Source of the DNA: Microthyrium microscopicum
Taxonomy: Eukaryota > Ascomycota > Dothideomycetes > Microthyriales > Microthyriaceae
Length of the DNA stretch: 64,000 bases
Assembly: GCA_010405405.1 (NCBI GenBank)
Contig: MU004231.1
Span: 2,595,249-2,659,248, forward strand
Reading direction: 5' to 3'
The notes under the pieces are model-generated. The model saw nothing but the letters and a program-made list of their open reading frames with translations, did no database searches and was not told the DNA's origin. Made by a program: the position numbers and the translations under genes. Shown here piece by piece: positions 33,997-46,294 of this stretch (positions are counted from its first letter, which is position 1; each line of letters opens with the position of its first letter).

Positions 33997-35520
33997 TTAT
34001 ATCTGGCCTTTGATATCAATTTTTTGAAATGCTGCTTTTTGAGCATGAAGGAAAATGTCCTTTGCTTTCGTGTTCAGCAAGAAGCTGTTGTCTGGCTGCT
34101 GAATGAGGTGAGCTGAAGCACCATTGTCTATGACGAACTGAGCGGCATGATCGTAAGAATCAAAGCCCAATTCCTCAGCAACGAAGGCGACAGGCAAACT
34201 CTGGCTATTGTATCTAGATCCAGATTAGCAATGAGATTAGAAAAAGGGAAAGGAAACTTACGCTTTGCAAATAGTTGCCAGAGCACGCAGACGCTCTCGA
34301 TTGATGAACATGTCCATGAGCCACGGTCCCATATTCGGACATTCGTGATATAGTTTGAACAACTTGTGATAGTTGCTGAAAGTGATTGCAGACCGCACTT
34401 GAAGCGCATGCTTGATGGCACTTTTCTCCTTGTCTGCTGGAGTCAATTCTGCGAGTAGATTATTCATACTCGATCGATTCGCCGAATAAATCATGTAAAG
34501 AATACGATAGGCCATGAATTCCGAAGGGCGACCGCCCAGTTTCAAGGTGTACAGAGCGCGAAGCTGTGTCTGACACTGGTTATACTCACCCAGATCGCCC
34601 TTCTCGAGCGCAATAAGTGCATGTGTCTCATATACCTTGACGGTGAAAGCGTTCTTGATTCGTTGGACGGTCAAATCTTGGCGGATGGATTTTAGCTGAT
34701 CACAAACAAAGTTGTAGTCGCTGTTGAATTTCCACTTCGCCTTGACCATGTCAAGAGCTTGCTCAAGAACGGGTTGAGGACGAACCTCATTTGGTCGAGG
34801 TTGGCGGGTCAAGCGAAAATATCCTTTGACTATTTCGGTGGAGGTTCCGACGACTGGGCCAGTTGAGGCCGTATTGTCGTCGTCGTCTTCTTGACTAGAT
34901 GAAGATTCGGAGTGGGCATTCAAATTGAAACGTTTTTGGCGATTTTGCAGTTGTTCCTGGAACTTACTTGATGGTTCAAACACCATGGTCTTTTTCTGCC
35001 GTTTTTCCTTGTTAGTTTTAGCTTTGTTGTTATACATATCGCGATTCTCAAAAGCTCCCTTTCCAGCCTTCTTTCTCCACGGGGGTGTCTCGGGATTGGC
35101 TATAGCGTGCTCCTCGAATGAGCGCTTCCTATTTGGGTTGGGCATGATCGATGAAGGACTAGAATTTGAGTAGATATGGTGAGATGGCGTGGAGTGGTGA
35201 GTCCAGGGCTGTTGTTGGTGTAAGCGTCGTTGCTGAATAGCTTGTTGAGGTAGTGGAAGGGTTGCCCAGTCGATATTGTGGAGATTTCCGCTCTCAGCGG
35301 CCGCAGTGATGGTAGATTTTAGTTCAATGTTCAATTCGTTGCTGTCAATGCCAGGAATTGCGTTCTCTTCGGCAAAGCTTCGTCTTACGTATTCTTTTAC
35401 TGGTTCAGGGAAGATTTGACGTGCCTTGGGAGGCGTAGATTCAGAAGGTGTGACGGACATTGGGAGAGCAGTTCTAGGTGACTGCACTGCCGTGAAGGCA
35501 GGTGTGAGGGAGCTGGACAT
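33997..35520 (-). CDS. Thp3-like SAC3/GANP domain protein (LENG8 family)
   Basis: Two exons, 35520-34262 and 34204-33997, separated by a 57-bp intron, give 488 residues. The first ~240 residues are low complexity: Ser/Pro/Gln-rich, then a basic RKRSFEEH and KTNKEKRQKK, then an acidic SSSSQEDDDDN. The SAC3/GANP fold follows: TSTEIVKGYFRLTRQPRPNEVRP, YNFVCDQLKSIRQDLTVQRI, TVKVYETHALIALEKGDLGEYNQCQTQLRALY, and the closing PVAFVAEELGFDSYDHAAQFV. Yeast Thp3 with Csn12 couples transcription to splicing and elongation; LENG8 is the animal counterpart. It differs from Sac3 proper, which is far longer and sits in TREX-2. Nuclear location is expected from the basic stretches. Confidence 0.9.
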
Positions 35521-36011
35521 GGTGATGTGGCGCTACAAAGCGAGGTGGAAAAGTTATTCGAGGACAAAGATGGCTACCTTATTTACACGTGAGTAGAGAG
35601 AACAAAGAAGAGAGATAGTCCAGGTTGGCTGGCATATATGATATCGAGAAACCGTTCTCGCGCCCAGGCTGTACAGATGAATTTTGGAGATGGGAGCCAA
35701 AGACAGTGGAGAGAAGAAGTGGTTGGGACTTGAGAGAGAATGCGGTGTGAGGTGAAGTTGAGGTCAACGCGTGGCAACCTAAAGCATTTTTGCCGAACTT
35801 TTCCCGATTGGCTAGTAACCTGACCTCGCATTTCCTATTTGGGCCTCCAATCCAAAATTTGTTTGCTGTTTTAAATATTTTGTCAGTTTGACAGCTGCAT
35901 GATTTTTACTTCCATCCCCGTTTGTTCATAGTAACTGATACTTGACTACTCAGGTGGGTTTATACTAATTAGTTACAATCTGCCACCAAGGTTGATAGCC
36001 AACTGATAGTA
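35521..36011. other. Thp3 upstream region
   Basis: Leader and promoter of Thp3, becoming A/T-richer towards the MITE copy at 36012. No gene seen. Confidence 0.45.
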
Positions 36012-36206
36012 GACAAAATAAATGGCACGGCCCCGCCGACTTCAATGGCTCCCACACGACACGCTCTAGGATTGAGTGCCTTATTTACCACATAGGGCGA
36101 TCAGACTCGAACATTTCATCGAATGAAATAGGAAATACAACACCTCTTGATTAAAAACGTTCGTGGGAGCCAGCGAAGTTGATGGGAGAACGCCAGTTAT
36201 TTTGTC
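36012..36206 (+). mobile_element. MITE-like inverted-repeat element, copy B
   Basis: 195 bp with the best-preserved ends of the family: GACAAAATAAATGGC on the left and the inverse of GACAAAATAACTGGC on the right. Similarity between the two ends extends over about 45 bp to GGCTCCCAC. The interior shares the GAATGAAATAGG...CACCTC core and the ACTTTATTTGCC-like block with copies C and D. It is non-coding. It stands 165 bp left of the RIP-ruined tract. Confidence 0.75.
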
Positions 36207-36324
36207 ATCTGGTTGGTAGCTTGGGCGCTGAGCCAGTCAGCCACATTTATATGTAGCTAGGGCTTCACGTAGGACGCCCTTTTGGAGGTACGACATCTAC
36301 AACGGTCCTACTCGATAATTACGG

Positions 36325-36353
36325 AGTCCTACTATCTACCTTCTAGTAGGACT
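36325..36353. repeat. inverted repeat at the left border of the RIP tract
   Basis: Arms AGTCCTACTA and TAGTAGGACT, perfect over 10 bp with a 9-base loop. A further GGTCCTACTCG lies just upstream at 36304. It coincides with the switch from ordinary to A/T-rich sequence and may be an element terminus. Confidence 0.5.
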
Positions 36354-36364
36354 GAAGCTGATTG

Positions 36365-38930
36365 GTGTTTTGATAATATGCTAATAGCGCTAAGCCTAAA
36401 TAGGCAATATTTTATAAAATATTTAGCTTTAGATTTATTAGTACAGATTCGTTAATTAGTAGCTAGTACTTAGCTCCCTATATTATTACAATACTAGATA
36501 TTAAAATACTATTAATAAATATAATAGTTTTTAACCTTTACTACTATAACTATTAAAGCTAATAATTATATAAAAATTATATTAGCTTGTTCCTCTTTTC
36601 TTGCTCTTTAACCTAGTAATTAAAAATTTACACTTTGCCTACTTTTTATAATAGTAACCTACCTTTAGAATTTTTATCTTTTACTATTTGTTACTAAACG
36701 ATTTCTTTACTAAAAATGCCTTAATTTATTCCTAGATTATAGCATCGTTGTTAGGCTATCTTATATAACTAGATACGTGTTAAGGGCACTATTCTTACTT
36801 ATTATTCTTATAAATACTATAATAAATCCTACTCTAAGTACCTTAGTTAAATAGAGCTCTATAGTATTCGTAAGGGTTAAATTTAACTTACTAAACGCGT
36901 TCTCTAGCTAAATCTAATATCTCTACTAATTCTATAGCTAAATCTTAGATAATAGTAGGATCTTTAGTATATAAAGTATATCGTTTAAGAGGGCCTACCG
37001 CTAAACACCTTTAATAAAAGCTACTATCTTACTACCTAGAATAATAAGCGTATCTTAGCTAGTTTAGTAGGAATTGCTTACTATATACTACTAAAGAGGA
37101 ATTAGATCTTACCATTAGTAGAAGAAGTTTATTAGTAAGATCTTCTAAAGCTTGAATTACTACTTAATTAGTAGCCTTATCTTAACTTCTATATAGATAA
37201 GAGCTCTAATAGAGTAGGTCACTATATTACTAACTTTAGCGTCGTTATCCCTAGTTTAGGTGCCTTCTTCCTAGAGAATATTAATCTTTATAGAGCTAAC
37301 GTAAACGTAGTATTCCTAGCTAATCTTATAGTAGAATAGCTTACTTATTAAACCATAGGAGATCTTACTTACGTTAACTCTATTAGCTTTAATACGTATA
37401 TAGTTATACATTTTGCTATAGAATTACTTAAAAAGTATAGCGATTAAGTCCTTAGAAACTACTTTTTTATTCTATATAATTCTTACGGTCTTTAGCTTCT
37501 TATAAAGAATATTCTGACTAAAATCCCTACTCTAGAAGCTATTCTATTAGATATCTAAGAGGTAGCCGTTTGGTTTAAGATAAGGGACCTCTACTTTGCT
37601 TAACTTTAAACTATTTAACGCTAAAAGCTAAAGAGGTTTTACGCTCTTAGTTTATTAGTTATTATACGATAGGGGACATAATATAGCCTCATTAATTTGA
37701 TTCTACGTAGCTAATTAGCTTTAGAGACCTTTGCTTAAACCACTAGAGTTCTAGGATCCATAGTAGCTACTAGGGCTTTAAATAGCATTATTTTTAATTA
37801 AATAAAGAGCCCTAAATTCTAGGCTAAGGTTTAATTTCTCTCTTATATCCTAGAGCCTATTTATATTACTTAGAAAGCTTTAGAGTCCCTATAATACTAT
37901 TTAGGTCGTATAATTAAAGGCTAGATAGTAGTAAGAGCAGAGTAGGCTAATATTACTACCCTCTACTTTAAGATTAAAGATATAAAGTAGATTTAGGCCT
38001 CTCTTCTTTACTATCTTAATATACGTTTAAAGCTATAGATTACTAATAATAATTACCTAGTATACGCCTTAAATCTAAATACTATTAGTATTAACCTCTC
38101 CCTTGTAGCCTTTAACGCTACTATCGCTACTATAGAAACTTAACTTACTCCCTCTTCTTTAGCTTTAGATAAGACTAAGAAGGAGGCTAAAAAACTACTT
38201 AGTAGCGTTGTAATCTAATTCTACGCGTTTAGGAATTAATAGGGCTACTTCTTAATATCTAACGTCGCTAGTGGTCCTTAGAAGTATAAAGAATTACTAA
38301 ATTTCTAGGAATTAGTTTGTTTTATAGCGCTAGAGCTTACTAAGATCGCTATTAAGTTGTTTAAAATAATCGCCAACTTTATACTATTAGAAAGAGCATT
38401 TTTAGCAGTTAATTAGGTTTAGAATCCTTAAAGAACGTCTCTCTCGCAAGACTATTACAATAAGCTCGTTTTTAGCTTTATAAATAGCCTAAAGCTTAAT
38501 AAACTTAGGCTAATAATACCGTAGATTTACTATTTAGGAATGTAATATTAACTATAGACGTAGTATATACTAAATATAGTAGAAGAAAACGAACTAGATA
38601 ATATTTTTTTTAATTAGTTTACTTCTAAACTTACTATTGCTAGTAATAATAAAGAAGAAGAAGTAATAAATACTATTATTAGTAATTAAGATTAGAATAC
38701 TTAATAGGCGCTTTAGAACGTACTAGATTTTGAGACATTCTTATAGTAAGAGACGTAGGAATCTAATATAGAATTATAATGTACGTTTATTTATTTCCTT
38801 ATATTTAATTTAACTCTAAAAACTCTATCTCAACATAGATAAAAGCAATAAATTCTACGCGTTCAAAAAGATAGTATTTTTGGCTGTTAGGTAGTGAACG
38901 CTGATTAGCTAAAATCGAGCTAACGATAGA
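36365..38930. mobile_element. RIP-degraded repeat relic, family not determined
   Basis: About 2.5 kb, extremely A/T-rich, with CpA and TpG almost absent, TpA in excess and scattered CpG retained: the RIP signature. RIP acts on repeated DNA, so this is very likely a former mobile element. It is broken many times over and I cannot assign a family or recognise its ends with confidence. It is old in the sense that the mutation process looks near saturation. The sequence returns to normal composition around 38.93-38.96 kb, just before the CYP51 gene. Confidence 0.6.
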
Positions 38931-39081
38931 TCTATCCTACCACCCTACATTTGGTAAAGCACTATATGTAGCCCCCATGATTTGATACATTCATGATAGC
39001 GTCTCAAAGCTTATTGCAAGGTTTTCCTTCTTCCTCAAACTCCCTGAGCTCTCTGGCGAGCTCAGCACCCAGTGGTATACA

Positions 39082-40676
39082 ATGGAGTCATTATACTCAA
39101 GCTACAAAGAGCTATCGCTATTCGCCTCCATTCCACTCACCTTCAGCCTGATCATCCTGTCTGCCATTGTTCAGAATGTGATTCGACAAATATACTTCGC
39201 AGAACCTCATCGGCCACCTGTGGTGTTTCATCTCGTTCCCTTGATAGGAAGCACCATTCAGTATGGAATGGATCCATACAAGTTTTATATCGACTGTCGG
39301 GCCAAATACGGCGATTGCTTCACCTTCATTCTCCTTGGAACACCCACGACAGTATTTCTAGGACCCGCGGGAAACAATTTCATTTTAAATGGCAAACACG
39401 CAGACTTGAATGCCGAAGACATCTATGGCAAACTTACTACTCCAGTCTTCGGCAAGGGCGTGGTATACGACTGTCCGAACGACAAGCTCATGGATCAGAA
39501 GAGATTATGCAAAGAAGGCTTCACAACAGAAGCTCTGCGTGCCTACATCCCCAAGTTTGTCAGCGAAGTCGAAAACTATATCAAATCCTCGCCTCGATTC
39601 AAAGGGAAAACGTCGGGCGAATGCAATATCACCGAAGTCATGGGCGAAATCACCATCTATACAGCATCCTCGTCATTGCAAGGCAAAGAAGTCCGCTCCA
39701 AGTTCGACGACACCTTTGCTGCTCTATACCGACATCTTGATGATGGGTTTCAGCCCATCAACTTCATCGCGCCGTGGCTTCCACTTCCACAGAACCGCCG
39801 TCGTGACCACGCACAGCGCGTTATGGAGAAGCTGTACGCTGGCATTATTTCTCGACGCCGCGAAGAAGGCAACGTGAACGGAGAGACAGACATGATCTGG
39901 AAATTGATGGATGCCGAATACAAAGATGGCAGTGTGATGCCAGATGTTCACATTGCTCGCCTCATGATTGCGCTGCTTATGGGCGGACAGCACAATACAG
40001 CTGCCAGTGGTGCGTGGATTCTGTTGAATTTGGCACATCGTCCTGAGCTTCTGGAAGAGTTGTATCAGGAGCAGTTATCGGTGCTTGGTAACCCGCTGCC
40101 AGAGTTGACTTGGGAGAGTTTGCAGCGGCTGACATTAAGTGGGCAAGTGATTAAGGAGACGTTGAGAATACATAGCCCGATTCACTCGATTATGCGGCAG
40201 GTAAAAAGTCCGATGCCAGTTCCAGGAACCAGCTTTGTTGTGCCACCATCACATGTATTGCTTGCGTCACCTGGGGTACAGTCACGCTCTGAAGAGTTCT
40301 TTCCACGGCCATTGGAATGGGATCCGCATCGGTGGGATAAGATCGACGCTGGAGAGAAGGTGGAGGATGGCTCGGCAAAGGTAGATTATGGTTTTGGCAT
40401 GGTGTCCAAGGCAGTGAGCAGTCCGTACCTACCTTTTGGTGCTGGACGGCATCGCTGTGTTGGCGAGGCCTATGCCTACGCTCAACTTGGGGCCATCATC
40501 GCGACGTTGGTCAGGCTGCTCAAACTAGAGCAACGTGATCCAAAGACACCTGTACCCGAAACAGATTACTCGGTAAGTTGCATTCTCTGACCTGTAGAGC
40601 GAAGTTCTGACATATATAGTCTATGTTTTCAAGACCCATGAATCCCGCAGTGGTTTGGTGGCGTCTTCGACAGTGA
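39082..40676 (+). CDS. CYP51 sterol 14-alpha-demethylase (divergent paralogue?)
   Basis: Two exons, 39082-40572 and 40620-40676 (47-bp intron), give 515 residues, the normal length. CYP51 hallmarks: EPHRPPVVFHLVPLIGSTIQYGMDPYKF, FILNGKHADLNAE, LTTPVFGKGVVYDCPN (B-C region, about 119-133), NRRRDHAQR, I-helix ALLMGGQHNT (298-306), ETLR (359-362), YLPFGAGRHRCVGE with haem Cys459, and the usual end ETDYSSMFSRPMNPAVVWW. The enzyme removes the 14-alpha methyl of lanosterol/eburicol in ergosterol synthesis and is the azole target. Several positions differ from most CYP51B proteins: G126 in GKGVVYD (usually Asp), S365 in RIHSPIHS, F438 in DYGFG, and G301 in GGQH. These and the divergent LLGTPTTVFLGPAGN segment suggest a second, CYP51A-like copy; a main copy would lie elsewhere. 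An N-terminal membrane anchor spans about 14-34. Confidence 0.94.
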
Positions 40677-40811
40677 TAGATCTTCTCTAATTGCCATACT
40701 CCGGCACAAAAAATGAGGCGCGCATGCCCGTCAGCTGCGAGTTGGCACGAAAGATGGCTGTAGGGCCCGCAGAAAGTTCATGAGCCATTGTTTGAAGTCA
40801 GTCAACCGATG
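40677..40811. other. CYP51 3' flank
   Basis: Short 3' region of CYP51, ending at MITE copy C only 135 bp after the stop codon. Confidence 0.5.
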
Positions 40812-41005
40812 GACTTGATAAATGGCGTGCCCCCGTCGGCTTCTTTGGTTCCTATCCACTACAACATGGTACCAATTACTTTTTGCCCATCGAGTATTCA
40901 AAAGAGGGTATGGATTATTGAATACAATGCCAATTACAGACCATGCTCATTATAAGATGCGGTGGTAGACATCGCATCTGTTAGGGGCACGCCGTTTATT
41001 ATGTC
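40812..41005 (+). mobile_element. MITE-like inverted-repeat element, copy C
   Basis: 194 bp, ends GACTTGATAAATGGCGTGCC and the inverse of GACATAATAAACGGCGTGCC. The interior contains the family core TATTGAATACAATGCC...TTACAGACC. It is non-coding and sits immediately downstream of CYP51. Confidence 0.7.
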
Positions 41006-41159
41006 ACCTAGTCGTAAGTCGATCAACATTAGTATCAAGTGTGCAAGAGTGATATGAATTTGACCTTTGAAAGGCTACGAGCTTGCTACAAAGGATAGAT
41101 CAGAAATGAACCGACATGGAGTCAATGAACAGGCTGTCAAGGTGTACACTCAACCGCAT

Positions 41160-41352
41160 GGCAAAATAAATGGCGCGCTCCCATTGATTACGATGGCTAC
41201 CGTCTCTTACCCTTGACTATCGAGTACTTTATTTGCCATAGAGGGCGTTTATATTTGGCAGTCTTATTGAATGCAATGGCAAGTACAGCACCTCGTACTT
41301 AAGAGGTGATGGGAGCCATCAGCGTTGATGGGAGCACGCCAGTCGATTTCCC
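41160..41352 (+). mobile_element. MITE-like inverted-repeat element, copy D
   Basis: 193 bp, ends GGCAAAATAAATGGCGCGCT and the inverse of GGGAAATCGACTGGCGTGCT. The core TATTGAATGCAATGGCAAG is followed by CAGCACCTC. It is 154 bp from copy C and in the same orientation. Of the four, its interior is closest to copy B. Confidence 0.72.
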
Positions 41353-41759
41353 GTGTCGTTGACTATCTGCTCTAATTCTTAGTGTGGAAATGAAGATGAT
41401 TAGGTTAACATTGACAAGGTTAGCTTATAGTTCCAGATACATTGCCGGTTGATCGGGCGAGAAGGCATTAATGGATTGTTTGCAAGAGGATTGAACTGAT
41501 AAACGAACAATGTATTTCGATGTCGAAAGGTCCCCGACTTCCAGGAAAGCCAAATATATATCAACCTGTGTCAGTGAACAGATTCGAGATCATATTTTCA
41601 TCAAAAGGATCACTATCGCTCAAAATCTTTGCAGAGCTCTTGCTGGCTCTCATTAGCAAAAGTACCATCGTCCAAATCGGTACAGAATCGCCCCTAACCC
41701 TCCTCACTGAACAGATCCAAAATCATGTTCTGATCAGGAAAAGCCACATCGCCCAACTC

Positions 41760-42485
41760 AATGCCTTTGTGCTTCTCTCGTTCCTTTAGTGATCTTGAAT
41801 GCTTCTACAATTCCGTTGGAGGAGTGTTCGTCAAGAACCAAATAAGGATGACTTCTTCCACCGCTAATTGTCTACCAAGCACTATCGCTCCATCGAAAGC
41901 AATAGTAAAAGCATTGAGCAGAGAAAGTGATGGGAAGAAAGCCCACCAGACCTAGACTCCATTCTCTCCGCTCAAGGTGGTGCGGTTCATACTAACACGG
42001 CTTGGGCCCGGTCGTCGTGGTCGTTTCTCCCAGTCAAAAAGTCTCCGAGTATGAGAGAGCAGCAAGAAGCCCCATAGTCCGCAACGAATCCATTACAGCT
42101 CTATGCGGTCTTCTCAGTAGTCGAGCTTTGTTGCAAATAAAAGCCCCGGTTGATTTCAGCGTGGCTGGCAAGCCGATATTATGGCCACAGCGCTGCGCTA
42201 CCAAGTCTTGTACGTCTAGATAGTGAGTGAATCGCGACAAGATTGCTGGGCAATTTCGAGAAATGGAGACCAGCTCAGAAGGCAAAGCATATCCCACAAG
42301 GATAGACCAATATCATCTTCTTTGTCAGTGAGCCCTTCGATATCCATGGCTACCATTGTCGAACTGTTAAGAACCATTTTGGCCATTTCGAGAGTCGTGA
42401 TAGGTGTGATGGATTCCCAACGAGAACCTAAGTTTTTGGTATAATGACCTCCAGGTCTTGGACAACCGCGAGTATTGAGCTTCAT
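41760..42485 (-). pseudogene. degenerate cytochrome P450 remnant
   Basis: On the minus strand, short stretches in different frames recall the C-terminal half of the P450 at 13.5 kb. AVMDSLRTMGLLAALSYSET aligns with its AVMREALRLGTVAPILSRST (the ExxR region, near 42.1 kb). SMNRTTLSGE aligns with GMNRTTQGKR (near 41.98 kb), followed in the same frame by AFTIAFDGAIVLGRQLAVEE, which resembles a haem-binding loop (F..G.R.C.GR.LA) but lacks the cysteine. An in-frame stop interrupts the last frame and a frameshift separates it from the first. The upstream frame starting at 42485 may belong to it. The similarity is weak and judged by eye, so a chance match is possible. Confidence 0.4.
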
Positions 42486-43453
42486 TTCGGTGTTGATTGT
42501 TCAATATGCTTTTTCTGGCTAGCGACCAGTTGTAGCAGTCAACTGTAGTCGTTCTTGAGACTTGAGCTTTTGAATGTATAGTCTACCGTAGTGAGAAATA
42601 TGCGCTTCGAAGCCACGATATGAAGTTGTGGTTGTATGGTAAAATCGTGATAATCCGATATGTTTGAAGAGAAAAGCTACGTCGAAACCATCTCAAAGGA
42701 CTTTATAGGACTTTTAAGAATTCGTGATGTATCCTGAGATCCTCGTAGAACTGTGCGGAGGCTATAAGTTTAGTATGGGATTTTCAAGATCAAAGATATT
42801 AACGGCACCAGACTTCTACTTAGCCATAATCGAACCAGAGTGAGGCAAGCCAAAGCTACACGTTGTAAACTACTTCGAGACTACCTGCGATCTCCAGCAT
42901 AATCGGATAACTTCTGGTTACTGCGTCTGTATGCTGAGGTCCTAGTTAGGCGGAAGGTTGAAGCGAAACCAGGCCTCGACTTGAAGCAACCCAGCTTCTA
43001 TCCGTACCACACGCTGCAAACTACAACTCACCAACAAAGCCTAGAAAGCCGAAAGACAGCACAAGTAAGCGACTGTACCATATCATTTAGGAGCAAACGA
43101 AAACCTATCCCATATCGCTATGTCATCAAACCACAATGATAGCCCAATAAAAAAAACCAGCCTTGCGAACCATAGACCCATCAGTACCACACCCACCAAA
43201 CGACGCCCGCCTGATAAAAAAAAGGACCAAGTATTAACAAGCAAAGTTTTCGTTTTGATGTATCTGCGCAAGAACCTTTAAGTGCGGTCCGATTTTGTGA
43301 ACACAACAAAAGCACATCAAACAACCCGTCTGTCCCATCGAGTCTTTCCCGATCAGTCGACTAGAACGAGAACTGGAAGCCCTTCATATCCGACTCTATT
43401 TTGACCGCAACGAAGAGATGCTTTCCCCACAATACTTTATATTCACAGTTCCT
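42486..43453. other. intergenic, no gene seen
   Basis: About 1 kb between the P450 remnant and the 3' end of the ubiquitin-ligase gene. No recognisable coding sequence. Confidence 0.45.

Positions 43454-46294
<2,841 letters not shown>

Noticed and set aside
36365-38930. Assigning the tract to the pogo/Fot1 transposon family
   Set aside because: A faint resemblance in one stretch disappeared on reading further; too degraded to name.
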